From Rhopalosiphum padi (lineage: Eukaryota > Arthropoda > Insecta > Hemiptera > Aphididae): a stretch of DNA of 64,000 bases. Below, piece by piece: positions 50,801 to 63,927 of this stretch (position 1 is the stretch's first letter; each line of letters begins with the position of its first letter). The notes under the pieces are model-generated. The model was not told where the DNA came from. It made no database searches and worked only from the letters and a program-made list of their open reading frames with translations. Both the position numbers and the translations under genes were made by a program. The stretch lies in assembly GCF_020882245.1 (NCBI RefSeq), contig NC_083597.1, positions 12,062,581 to 12,126,580 of the forward strand, in the 5' to 3' direction.

Positions 50801-53800
50801 TGCTAAGAACGTAATGCTCGAGTATACGGCTTATTACGAAACGTCAAGTCTTAAATCTCGTACAATATTTGCAGATTATTAGGTATTAAAAATTCGATAC
50901 AGATATAAAATTCGTGTTTAGGTATACCGCGTTCTTTTTTTTTTTGCGTTCCAACTACTGCAGTTGAAGGCATGTATATTTCTTTCGATTATGGTAAAAT
51001 TAATTATAACCGTACCAATTAAAAACCCGTCGTTTATTTTATACCCCTGTTTTTATCTTTGGGCGTTATTTATACTTTATTTTTTGCATCTACATCTACA
51101 GAATATCAATAATTTAATCTCGTTACTAATTTTTATTTTTATGAATCCAAAATATTTCTCATGATCGGTGTTCGACATTAGGGAGTGTGTACCCTAACTA
51201 TTTTTTTATGATAGAACTAACAAGACGGTACATCTTTTTCTATTTATCTTAATAATTATTTCAATAATAATAATTGCAGTGATTTAAAATATATTTATTG
51301 GCAGTCATCTGGCTGATCTATAAACATTAGTCATAATCATGGTTCTCTAAATTGTAACACTTATTATCAGTTGCCACTGTTATCATTAACAATAGAATTA
51401 TATTTAAAAATAAAAAACAAAATAACAGTAATATTATTTATAGAACTACTTTGAATTGTTGACGGTGGATGTTTTTTTATTAATTTACTATTGGATGTGT
51501 TGAAATATTATTTATAATATATATAATTATTAATAACTTATTACTAATAAGTATTATAAAAGCTAATATTTTGTAATAAATTATACTTGTTTCGTGTTTC
51601 AAATTGATTAGAAATGTATAAGTATTTTTTTATACATTGAAAAAAAGGGTGCGGGCCATGAGGGAACGTTCAGGAACGAATATTAAGTGAAGAGGCGCAC
51701 TTTTTTAAAAGTTAACAAAATCATTATACATTTATTTGTTATATTTGAGCACTAAAAGTTACAGCTTATCCTGTGACAATCATATGCAACAAGCTAACAA
51801 TAATCCATCGTTGTAATACGCTGGATAAATTGTAATCACTAAATTTTTTTAGTTTTTTATACAGTAAATAAAAATGCAATGATTTCTTTTAAAATTAGAG
51901 TTGCATATCTTCCTTATTTCGTAGTCTAGCTGAAGTATGATCTATATTCCATTATAAGTATCTATTAATCAAATTATTATTTAATGCTATTTTAATATAA
52001 ACTATTGTATCTCAATTATTATAAACAATATAAATCCATAAAAATATTATACTAATGACAGTAACAAACAAAATATGTGTAAAGCTCATGCACTTCAATT
52101 TTAAATCAGTTTGATAAATACAATTAAGAATAAATCTTAGTATGAAGACATTGTTGGGGAAAACAGCATTAATACAGGAAAAATTGACGTCATGAGTATC
52201 ATGTGAAATAGAGGGGAATTAATAGAAGTATTATTATACATTTATGTTCCGTACCTATCCATATAGGCCGTTATTATCATTGGAATTGTACGTGTAGATG
52301 GGAATGGGGTCACGTGTATATACATAAAATATATCCCAATATCCCATGGATTTTTTTTGTATTACTATTTACTAGTTTTAATGTTAATCATATTTAATAT
52401 TATTATTAAATTATTTAAGAAAATTAAAATATTTTATTTATTAGCTATAAATTAATTAATATTAATATACTAATAAACCATTTAGTCAATAAAATTTAAT
52501 AATTCAAAAATGATAAATGAGTTTTTATATTGGGCTATTATATTACAAGCTGGTTCCACGTATCAAAAAGGAAAGATTTTTTTATTTACACAACGCATAC
52601 GTATTATATAATATAATAATATAATGCAATATATTATTAAACTATCGAAGTATCGATTAAATTAATCTAATTATATTACATTATTTATTAAAAATAAATT
52701 TTTTTCTTTCAAGTTGTATTTTGAGCAAATTACAAGTAGAATTTTCCAATTAACTACTATGGGAAGATGTATACACTGCGGAAATTGTTTAAATTTACAA
52801 CTATTACTGTACACGTTGTTATATATAATATGTATATTGTTTATAATTATAATACATATATAAACATATAAAGGTATTTATCTAATATGTTATATAATAG
52901 AACACTTATTGAAAATTAGTTACAACCCTCCTACTGATTTCGCCCAATCGACATTATATGTCTAACGTTTAATCCTGTCTACACCCCTATAAAGTCAGAT
53001 TTACGGTACTCAATGATATGCTGAATGTATGTATAAATAACATCTAGAAAATATTTTTTTAAGTTTCATTGTTTCATATAGTTTATCCAGCTATAATTTA
53101 GTATACGTGTAATGTGTATCGAATTAGTGTGTACCTCATAATATTACACTGCATCAATGGAGTTATGTACTAATTATTGAGTTGAACTAGGCATTATAAG
53201 CTCATCAATCCTCTAATAGACGACTTGTGGTGGGAATGCTGTTGCACTTGTAATTAAAACTAAAAAAATGAACGTAAAAACAAAAACAATTAATGAAACT
53301 CAGGTAAGTTTAGGTACAAAAATAAACATTCTAGACACCACCTCATAAAACGTGAATAGTTCACTGATGATTGTTAACTCGATCGAAAAGGGTAGCGGAA
53401 ATGAACGTCCTGTGTTAGTAAAACAAGTGATTGCCTGTATGTATTGTATTTGTTCATAAATAATATATACTGCTTAAGACTGAAGGTAGTAAAAATAATC
53501 TAAATCGAGAGCTATATAAACAGAAGAAAGTATAAGTATACACTGTAAGAAAGAAAATCAGTCTTGCAATTATAGAACCCATAAAAAAAAAATCACTTTT
53601 CACAAACAGTATACACTAAATGGCGTATGATACGTTTCAATAGGTTTATTCGTTTAAATATTAGGTACTATTTTTTTTCAGAATTAGATTTAGAGAATAA
53701 CTCACCATCATAAGGCTTTTTATATCACAACATTCTTAAAACTAATAACTGTAGTAGTCATATTTTGTATAATATTATAGAAAGATAACTTATATAATTT

Positions 53801-56800
53801 AACTAAATAATATCGTTTTATTGAATTTATTATTATTTTACAAACTTTTGTAAAAATATACTTAAGTTTTCATAATTTATTAGCATTTTCTATAAATTTA
53901 GTTTCTTTTTTTTCAAATATCAAATTACGTTTATATACTTGTATTATAATATTATTACTTGTTTTTATTAATTTATAACGAATAAGACAATACCAACATA
54001 ACATAGAACGACATGAAAAGATTCATGGTACAAATGTACGATGCTTAAAATTAAATACATTTCAATAAAGGTATTAGCACATTACTATATTGTGTATGGT
54101 AAATGATAGAAGTAGTGATTAAGAAATAAACGAAATCCATTGAAAATATTGCATCAAAGAAGGAAAGGATAATATTTTTAATAATTAGGTAATATTTTCG
54201 AATACGTCATCAAAAAAGAATCATTACATAATTAAAACACTGAAATATTTTGAGGAAAATATTAAGATGATTTCAACACAATATTTGTTTTTTCTTTCAA
54301 ACTCACGTGCAACATAAATAAAACACAATTACATAAAATCGTTTTATATGATTTTTTGAGTAATCTTAGAGTATAATGGTTTTATATTTAATTAAATTTT
54401 AAATTAAAATATATATACATAATATAGGTAAATATTAAATTAATTTGAGACAATATTTAAAGTTTAAAGAAACCAATATGACATAAACATAAGTGACCAC
54501 AAAACTATTACTGTCTATAGTTTTTGAAATGGTTAGTTTTACTTTAAGATAACTCAAAAAAAAAAATTATTTTAAATAAAAACAAAATGCATTCAGAAAA
54601 AACTTTCTATGTTGGCAGAGATAGAAAACAAATAATGCTCCAACATCCTATTAAAAAATATAATATATTAGGAGGAATTCACCCTTAGTCCTTACCATCA
54701 GATATTTTCTTGTATGTATAACCAAGTTTGGTACAACATTATAGTTTCGCCAATTCTTTAATTAAAATAAATAAACAATAATAATTATAATTATGATTAC
54801 ACAATTGTAATTATACAATTTATTAATGTATTATTCATAAATATATTAGAATAATAACAATAATAATATATTAAAGCTGATAGTAGATATAATACTATGT
54901 ACATTATATAAATATTATATATATATATATATACATTTGGATAATGGTCACGCAAAGTTAAGGTCGAATACATTACGAACACGTTATATATCCAAGTACC
55001 TAACAAAAAAAAACTAAATCGTGTTTCCGTATATTTTTGCATATTTTTAGTCTGCCGAATTTTTTTTTCAATGTAAATTTTATAATACGCGTACGTTTCT
55101 GTATGGTGGTAGTATATGGTGTACCTAGGAAAGGGAATTTACATTATTTTCTGTTTGACTAAAATTAGGCTATAATGTATATACCTAGCATATAACATAC
55201 ATAACTATGAACCATGATTTATGATACAAAATGATGTATCTAACATGCTACATATTTTTTTCTTGGACAATTTTAATGTATTAGATGATTTGTTTTTTTA
55301 AAAGGCTTTGTACTTGGATATTTAAAATCAAAATTTAAAAATAGGTGTTTTGATAATAAAATACGTAATTTAACAAAAACATATGAGGTCTTATGTCACT
55401 TATTTCTGTGTCGAAATATTTTGCCATTTTTGTTTTTATTATTTAAATTATTTACGTTCTTTAAATTTTTATTTATTTTTTATTTGTTTCAAATAATGCC
55501 AACTTATTATTTTTATAATTCTACTTTGTATTGTACCAAAGTGATATTTGAAAATAAACTTCATTTTATATTTTTACATACCAAAATAAAATAATATACT
55601 ATATATATATAGCTGAAAAATGTCTACATTAAAAATATGTACCGGTGACAAAAATTCGAAAAGAATTTTTCTTAGGACGTTGTAATATATGGGCCATGTT
55701 ATTTATATTATATATTTTGCTATTTATAAGTCTACAGCGTAAATATTACTTATAAGTTATAACATAGATAATATAAGTTACAGATGTATAATCATAAGTA
55801 TACCTAACTAATTTATGGTCAATTTACTATGATATTTACACAATATTGACGAATTAGGTCAGTCAAAATCCTCTCTCTTCATACTTATTGGTACTTACAC
55901 ATTTGTAAGAATTTATGATATATCATAATCATAAAGGGTTATGTAGGCACCAGGTACATGCTTCGTATGCTTAGTACCACGAAGGCTAAATCAATCTAAC
56001 CTTCATGGTTCGAACACATTTATTAGGTAGTATTAAAATAGTTTGAGTTAATTTTTTTTCATATCTCATCTTATATAATAAATTCATTAATATTTAGGTG
56101 TAGAAAGATAAATAAATAGTTATTATAATTTACAATAAATATCAAATACTAGATATCTAACATATTATAATAGATAATGATAAGTACATGGATGGTTAAT
56201 CCTAATGGACATTAAGTGTTTCATTTTTTCGATTAATTCTATTAGTTGACATATTTCATAATTATTATTTTCTTATGATCATTTTGACCATTGACAATCT
56301 TATCAAATATTAACACAAATAATTAATTACGTATTTTTATAATAGATCCATAATAAGTAGTTAATAATTAAATTAATTTATATAAATAAAAAATGTATAA
56401 AAAAAATTGTTTAACATAAGTAGTATAAGGTATTATAGAATACAACTAACATAAAAACACACAATATTATTCATGTGGCTTATAAGTAGAATTTAAACAT
56501 AACTATGTAAAATATTTCTGAATAACAATAATAATTATAATTGTCATGCTTATAATTATTATGCATATACTTAGATATCTATAGTTTATTTAAACGTAAT
56601 ATTAGAACTTACCTACTGAGAACTTAATTCCGCTATAAACATTAATTTATATTTTATTACATAGCTACATATCATTTAAAAACCAATACTTTTTTTTTAA
56701 TGTTAACATCACAATGTTTTATGTCATCACAGTGTATAATAAATACTAAATTGTTGGATTACGAATAATTAAAATAAAAGCCAATGGCCTTGGTAAATTA

Positions 56801-57120
56801 TTTTCTTATGTTTATACAAAAAAAAACTATATTGTCTAATTAATAATTAGTAAATCAGTAACCATCTCAATTGACCAAATCGTAATATTACCGTTTAAAT
56901 CACGTAATTAAAAAATGTATAATGAATAATTATCGTAAATAAGTACTAAAATAACTATTCAGTCAATGATACTGCAGATACATTAATAGTTCAAAATAGA
57001 AATATTATAAACCAGTTGGTATGAAATATATCTGTGTCTTGTATCTTATTTTTTTTTTTAAGTATTCGTCATACATTATAAATAAATAATAATATGCACT
57101 CAAATTTCAATGTAAAATAT
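44804..57120. other. Long A+T-rich region without a recognised gene
   Basis: No supported coding exon. G+C-balanced patches at 46640-47150, 47330-47460, 49250-49380 and 50710-50890 hold only short frames. A hairpin-forming sequence is at 55976-56009, and a possible first coding exon at 53268-53303 is discussed in the findings. Confidence 0.45.
47688..47718 (+). repeat. Dispersed repeat core, copy 2
   Basis: CGAAAAACGATTCTGAGTAA and following bases, the partner of the copy at 12290. The upstream bases TGCAAA and TTTGCA (47661-47686) form a short inverted repeat next to it. Confidence 0.45.
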
Positions 57121-57439
57121 TTAGATATTATTATCTAGCTTAGTTTCAGGTTCGATATTATTCTTTTTCGGATTATTAGGAGTAACGCGAACTAATTGTT
57201 TAAACTGTCCGCGCATTATCGTTGTAAATGATTTTGGCGTTAGGTCCAAACCAAATTCTTTGCATGTATCCTCGTAAGTGTCTTTTAATAATGGAATTAA
57301 ACTATGATCTAAAGCTGGAAACAAATGGTGTAATGTATGATCGCCAAATGTAGCTATTGTTAAAAATATATTATTGATCGGTTCGTTTCGTTCTGCGCTG
57401 GTTATCATTTGATGTATTCCCCAATCGATATATTCATCA
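57121..57439 (-). CDS. Cyt-b5-r: Cyt-b5-r coding exon 5 (last)
   Basis: Residues 332-437 and TAA at 57121-57123. The acceptor follows a run of T (poly-A on the + strand at 57442-57458). It holds histidine box 3 (GDHTLHHLFP) and a hydrophilic C-terminal tail. No clear AATAAA was found immediately downstream; a TTTATT on the + strand near 56585 is one candidate. Confidence 0.9.
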
Positions 57440-60400
57440 CTAAAAAAAAAAAAAAAAACAGTATTGGTATTCAGACAAAACAAAAGTTCGTAAAGGAAAC
57501 AGTACGATGTTATAATTAATTAAACTTCTGATACCATTACTATTAGATACCAAAAAATAAAATAAATTATGACATTCGAGCAATGACGAAAAAAAAATAA
57601 AGCTATTATTATGATTTTTATTTTATTTTTGGGTGTAATGGTGGTATCATTAAATAGAAGAAATAAAGAACATCACAATCATATAAAAACAATATAATTC
57701 TTGTAATATTGTTTATACTCTAGTCTTTTGTACTACGAAAATCATTAGTTGTACAATAGCTTATTAGTTTATTACACAAAAGTTAAATTCAGTAAAGTTA
57801 TTTTAAGACGTTTTTACATCGAACAACACCTATTAAATAATAATAAGATATAGGTGATTATATAAATGATTATATAAAAGTCATTATAAATATATATCGA
57901 TATATATATTATTTAGAAGTTAGTTGGCAGATTTTAAATATATTCATAATAATTGTATGTCACTTCAAAGTTCAAATTATCTTATATTATCAACAAATAT
58001 GATACCATCTAACTACTATTATTATAGTAATAATAATTTGCAATAGATTATGCACTATAACGAACATTGGTCTGCAATAAAGATCGTACATAATGCATAA
58101 CATTGCAATAAAAATAACAGAAATATTATTTTAATGTTTATAAAATTGTTATAAAGTTGTATGGGGCCCAGTATTCATATGTATATGAAATTAAATTAAA
58201 TAAATAAATGTTTACTGTACATAAAGAGTCATAATGTACCTCAATCTATTATAATTATTTATGTATATTGTATAACTACACAAATACCTACCCATATATC
58301 GAGTATATTTAATTTTCAGTAAAATGTTCTTTACATATTTATATTATACTATTTTAAATTATAACAACACTATATTATCATAATTATTAACATTTCTTCC
58401 TGTGTAAACTATATCTAATCATTTGAATTGTAAATGTAATTTGTTTTTTTTTTTACTTGACATAGTCTCCATCATGAAAGTTGTCCGGAAAATGATGAGA
58501 AGCACTAAACCCAATGAATGTAAACATAAAACTACTTGTCAGAACTACGATAAGCCAAGCGATAATTATAGAACTTAAGGTCATTTGGCCACAAAACATC
58601 AATATTGCAGGTATAACAAACATTAGAAGATCAGCTTTGTCATTATTGCACTTGAAAGTTCTAAAACAATATTTATATAATGCACAATTACAATTAATTT
58701 GTTATACAATTAAATTATTTATATACGACATAAAATACCTAATGACCAATTGTCCAGGTATAATAAAAGGGTATATAACGGGCGTAAGATAAGGGAATAA
58801 ACGAACAGTAAACGGTTTGTCGTTAGTCGGAAACCAATGGATAAACGGATACAACAGTGACATCTCTAAGTCTTGTACGGTGTTTGTGTATATATGATGA
58901 CTAAGTATATGCGATATTCTCCATTCACTAGAAATAAAAATAATATTACATTACGTTAACAATTGTTTTGTTCCATAAGTTGTAATAATATTACAACAAT
59001 ATACGTACTATATAGTAAATAATATATTGTACAACTCACCGTACAGACAATAGAACCAATTGCACGTAATACATCCTCCAGTTGTCCTTAAGGTGCGTGA
59101 AATTGTGGGCTGCAACGGTCCCTAGTGCTAATATAATGCCAGCCAACAATGCTAGGAAAAGGTTTTCTGTTTGAGCCACTCCGACGCACAAAGCCAGTGC
59201 TAGGAGAAAATATGTATCGACGACCAGCATAGACTTTATGTGGTAATTATTGCTGTCCACGTAAGACAACTTCTTTGTGACTCTAGACTTCAACACGTTA
59301 TAAAATCCGTCTGGCTTAAACGTGAAAGGCGATTTCCTGGGCGACTTTGCCTGTCGCACATAGAATTTGTTCATCGCCGCCGCTGCAGCTTTGCCATTTA
59401 TATGGTGTGATTCAAATAACTCTGTGATATCGGTACCCTATACATTGTGTTACAGAAAACTATGGATAAAAATATTATTCTGTGGTAATATATTTAACAC
59501 AGTAACTTTTTTACAAGTAAACATTTATTGATTTGTATAGTTTATCAATAAAATTTGGTTTCGTTTTTTGTTGTAAAAGCATCAGTCATTAGTTTAGAAT
59601 ATCCACCTGATCGTTTGATTCTTAATTTTTGTAATATTTTATGGACAGTTATTTGAAATTGAATTTATTTTTTTCTTACTTTAAAGGAATAATATTTATC
59701 CTTTATCCGAGCATTATAAGGCCAAATTAACTTCAAACATAAAATTATCAAACAGTAAATTAACTTCAATAAAAATAAAAATAATGTTTTAATGTTAAAC
59801 AAAATATTTTCCTATTCACTAATTTATTGCCTACTCGGGGCTATTCTATACATGCATTTTAAATTTTAGTAGATAAATATAAGTTAAATTTATTTCACCC
59901 GCCGATAAACATATTTTTAATTAATGACAGATATACTGTACCTAGTTATAGTATGTATCTTTAAATATATTTTATATTATAATTTAATATTTTAAAAGCA
60001 GAAACTATATGTGTTAACCGATAAATTATTCTGACTTCGTCATTCCGAATTTTCTTTAATTAAATCAACCGTCAACTATTATGTCGTTTACCTAACATTA
60101 TCGAACATGGTGCCTGTTTTGATAATAGGTAACAAACATAAAAAAAAATTATACAGGGTCCTAAAATATTCACTGATCTAACGTGTTTCAAAAATATTAA
60201 ATTAAAAGTAGTATTTTTTTAGTGTAATTTCTTTTGAAGTACTTATTATTATTTATTTACATTATTATACATAATTAGATATTATTTTCATTCATACAAT
60301 TATATTTGAAATATACATTTTTAAGTAGGAAGGTACCTACTTTTGTAATTTCCAACCACTGTGATCCTCCAGGGTGCTTGTGAATCCATTGTTCAAGATT

Positions 60401-60544
60401 ATACAACCCATCGTGAATTCTCCACAACTCGTCTGCGCCGTCTTCCTTTCGGCGTGCTCCAATCCAATCGTCAGCCGATTTTATATTTTTGTCTGTACTC
60501 AATATACCACTCCATACAGACCAACTACTAGTTCTCGGCGCCAT
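57121..60544 (-). CDS. Cyt-b5-r: Cytochrome b5-related protein (b5 domain + fatty-acid desaturase domain), 437 aa
   Basis: Complement of join 57121-57439, 58457-58660, 58739-58927, 59040-59437, 60341-60544 (1,314 nt). Residues about 20-95 are a cytochrome b5 domain: the HPGG motif at 57-60 supplies one haem ligand, and His79/His80 (ESHHI) the second. Hydrophobic segments lie near 137-178, 190-200, 246-258 and 275-315. Desaturase histidine boxes are HNFTH at 179-183, HILSHH at 207-212 and HTLHH at 366-370; the third has His where many front-end desaturases have Gln. The length matches my recollection of the roughly 436-residue Drosophila Cyt-b5-r. Members are predicted ER membrane proteins using b5-delivered electrons for a lipid oxidation; the substrate is not established from sequence. 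All splice phases agree (0, 2, 2, 2). It could be named as a generic front-end desaturase, but the order and spacing fit the insect b5-related family best. Confidence 0.93.
57440..58456 (-). other. Cyt-b5-r: Cyt-b5-r intron 4
   Basis: A 1,017-base A+T-rich GT-AG intron. Nothing else was recognised in it. Confidence 0.7.
58457..58660 (-). CDS. Cyt-b5-r: Cyt-b5-r coding exon 4
   Basis: Residues 264-331 plus two bases. The acceptor is TTGTTTTAG at 58661; intron 3 is only 78 bases. The donor is GTCAA|GTAAAA at 58456. The exon is mostly membrane-spanning and ends with SASHHFPDNFHDGDYV. Confidence 0.88.
58739..58927 (-). CDS. Cyt-b5-r: Cyt-b5-r coding exon 3
   Basis: Residues 201-263 plus two bases of codon 264. 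The acceptor is TTTCTAG at 58928. The donor is CATTAG|GTATTT at 58738; this choice, rather than the earlier GTCATT, keeps phase 2 into exon 4. It carries histidine box 2 and the aromatic run FIHWFP. Confidence 0.87.
59040..59437 (-). CDS. Cyt-b5-r: Cyt-b5-r coding exon 2
   Basis: Residues 69-200 plus two bases. The acceptor TGTATAG precedes GGTACCGATATC (Gly-Thr-Asp-Ile), which continues the b5 domain after residue Lys68. The donor is TACG|GTGAGT at 59039. The exon carries the second haem histidine and histidine box 1. Confidence 0.9.
59438..60340 (-). other. Cyt-b5-r: Cyt-b5-r intron 1 (between coding exons 1 and 2)
   Basis: A 903-base A+T-rich GT-AG intron. It splits the cytochrome b5 domain shortly after the HPGG haem motif. 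No mobile element was recognised. Confidence 0.7.
60341..60544 (-). CDS. Cyt-b5-r: Cyt-b5-r coding exon 1
   Basis: Residues 1-68, ATG at 60544. The donor is ACAAAA|GTAGGT at 60340, phase 0. A splice acceptor (TTTTAAACAG at 60555 on the - strand) lies 11 bases before the ATG, so the start codon is in the second or a later exon of the transcript. Confidence 0.9.
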
Positions 60545-60554
60545 AATTTAAGAA

Positions 60555-63500
60555 CTGTTTAAAATAATAATGATGAAAAGTGTTAATTTTAATGACAATT
60601 TACGGTGTTCTGCAATTATTCAATTTTTAGTCCACGGCCAGACATGGGAAATTAAAATTTTTATAAAATGTATTAAATAAATTCTCATAAAATTCATATT
60701 TATTAATGACCTTAATATAACATACCAAGGATGGTTAAGTATTATACAACGATACTAAAACATCCAGTCACTTATCTCCCGTACCTGCTCGTACTATTAT
60801 ATTTTACGTCGCTATCATGCACGAGAGTATACTTAGCGAGAACCCGTGTATTATATGTTTATGAAATTTAATTAAACAATTATATGTTTTTTTCATTTCG
60901 GTATTTTTTATAGAATGACAACGGCACCATACCTGGTAGTTATATTTTAATATAATAACGCAATTGTAATATTAAATAATATATAATATTTATTTCATAG
61001 TAAAGATTCCGAATTACCAAAACAATTATAAGTAGTTTATAACAATTAAGTAGTTTGTTTTTCGGATTTAATGTTCGGATAGATTACAACAAGTGTAAAT
61101 TGAAAACTAAAAGATTGGAAACTGGAAAGAAAAAATATAATATTTTAATTTTTAATAACATCGTTTATTTTTTTAATTCTGCAAAAGCCTATATGGGCCA
61201 TCATCTAAAATATAAAATGTTATGCAATTTATTACTGTTCAAAAATCCACAATAGTGTGAAGGTGAACTATTCGTATAGATATAATTATATTTAAAATAA
61301 TTATACTATTAAAATTACTATTTCCATAGCGACTGAGTTAAATAATAAAATGTTTGAGCTGTGTACGTATATAGACTACAGATTATCTATTAATCTAACA
61401 AGTAGAAGATAATGTAGGTTATGTTCATTCGTGCATCAGTCATGACTATGTTACCGTGATTACAATTAGGTGACCATCATTATTTGTTATGAAAACGTAT
61501 TTTTTTTATTTTGCATACTTACACTATATTAGAGATTGTATATGTAATGACTGTATTTAATATTATATTACTTATCATTGATATTGAATAAATAAGATAT
61601 TCCACATATTATATTTCATACATTTTATACTATAAAATATTTTTTATTCATTATAGTAACTAGTTAGTAGAAAGACCACGAAAAAAAATAATCAATAGAT
61701 AATTTGCCTAATCCCGAAATCCTAATAAGATACATATTTTGCCGAAAATTATATTTTATTACTCAACATTGATAAACATGTAGGCATATTGATTGATTTA
61801 TTTAAGGTATCGTTTACTTAATTTATATTATTGAGTACCTGATTTATTATACATAGTTAATATTTGCTTATGCTTATACGTTTATATAGATTAGTTGCTT
61901 GTTGTATACATTGAAAAAAAAATGTAATTAAAATTTCATTTAATAAAAAAAAATTTTAATTTATTAAATTATCTTAAGCTAGCTATGACAAAATGTCAAC
62001 TAAAATCTAACGTTATAACAACTATATGAACTTTGTTCCGCAGAGCGAAATGTTTTCGGTCGTTTTTTCAGTGGACTTTTTTCATTACCTATATAGATTC
62101 TAAATGATTCGTACTTCATATTCATATATTATAGCCTATTATTTAAGTATATAATATGTTATTATTTTTATTTTATTTTTAACATGTAAGCATATATAAT
62201 TAGGTTTAACAAAATAATAACGCATTGATTACCTATTGATTATATAATATACGATAAACATAATATTATACTCATCCATTGCGGCGAATAGAAAGAACGA
62301 GTAACTATCATAACTTATAAGTTAACATGATCTAATGATTAGGCAAGTATTTATCTAGCTCATGTGCAACATACACCTATTGTTTAAATTTTATCAGGTA
62401 ACCTACTGATATGTAGGTATTATAAATTTAAAATTAACATAAAATTGATAAGGAATATTGTATTCTTTGTTCATTTACAAACAACAAAAAGTAGCTTTGG
62501 TAACAGGTATACCTATAACTACGAAAAAAAAATGTATTATACACAAGTAGCTAGAAATATATAATATAGATTATTATAGTTGTTTACGTAAGTACCTAAA
62601 TAATAAAATAAAAACAATTTGATTTATTTTTACCTGCGACTATAGAACAATTATGTAAAACTAAGTAAAACAAACGAAGGCAATGATCAGAATCCAGCGA
62701 TCGAGGTAGATATACCTACTTGATAGTCAATTAACCTATTTTATAATAATTATATATTAGCATTTAATCAACTTTTAAGGTTATGTGAATATAGATACCT
62801 ATAATTTTGTTTATGTATAAGTATAATATACTTTATACCTATACAAGTGTATAAGGTGTAACACTATAACATAGGCTTATGAATATTAACATAACGACTA
62901 ATCAAATTATATGGTATAGCTGATTTTAATGTTTTATCAATCATTATAATATTTTTAAGTTATTACATATGTTTTTCAAGTAAACAGTTCGACAGCAAGG
63001 CCTTGTTGTACCTACCTTCTACTACTTCCGAAGTATATAGGTGTAAGTAGGTAACTAATTCCTGATTCGAGACACGGATGCCAAACAAATATACCTATAC
63101 ATTTTATATCGTCATTCACGTTTCATTCGCTTATTTACATATTATTTACAATATTACAATATAATAAACATTAGATAGAGGTACCTATTCTAACGTAAGT
63201 ATTGGATATTGAATCATTAAATACCTGTCTTTTTTATTATATTATATTTTTGATGTCTATGAGTTTCATCCAATCCATGACACGAAACATCATAATACAT
63301 TTTATATTTTATTTATAATCTTTATAACAAGTATTTATATATAACTATATAAGTTATCATCTATAGTCTAACTGTCTAAGGTATACCACCAATATCTATA
63401 ATCGCTACTATAAAGGTATAGGTACACCGGTACACGTTTTTGGTATAGCAGGTCAGCTATAGATGCTTTCTATAATAATATTTTACGCGTACCCACTCAA

Positions 63501-63927
63501 GGTAAACCACAAATAGCAAGTATATATATATTAGCTCTAAAACAAAATTATATTCAATGTCAATTATATTGAGTATAATCAAAACAACAAATTAAAAGTA
63601 TTGTATCGTTTGAAATCTGAATAATATACCGGCGCAATTTATTTTATGTATTGATAAATTGATGAAAAAATAATTTTACGAAAATTTAAATAACAGGATA
63701 TTTATTTAAAAAGATATTAATAATAATTACTCTAGTGTTAAAACAATTAAAATTATAGGTATATAATACTTTTATTTCGGTTACTCATTCATCTAAAGGA
63801 GTATTGAGATGTGCAGTAAAACATACAATATGAAAGATATGGGAACATACAAAATATACTATATTATGCTATTCGTATTGCAAAAATCACTTAAAATCAA
63901 TATTATTTAATAATGTTTAATACTTAC
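60555..63927. other. Upstream region / probable 5' intron of Cyt-b5-r
   Basis: No coding exon recognised. Because coding exon 1 has an upstream splice acceptor, this stretch probably contains 5' non-coding exon(s) and intron. Two further donor-like sites occur on the - strand: GAGCAG|GTACGG, with the exon ending at 60785, and GTCGCAG|GTAAAA, with the exon ending at 62634. The first lies about 75 bases downstream of an ATATAAT string, so it could mark a promoter-proximal exon. TAGGTA/TACCTA strings are very dense from 62400 to 63500. Confidence 0.35.

Noticed and set aside
55985..56015. tRNA B-box-like GGTTCGAAC
   Set aside because: No A box, no cloverleaf arms; the sequence is better explained by the hairpin at 55976-56009.
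58514..58792. 92-codon + strand frame
   Set aside because: Antisense to Cyt-b5-r exon 4, intron 3 and part of exon 3.
60374..60562. 62-codon + strand frame
   Set aside because: Antisense to Cyt-b5-r coding exon 1.
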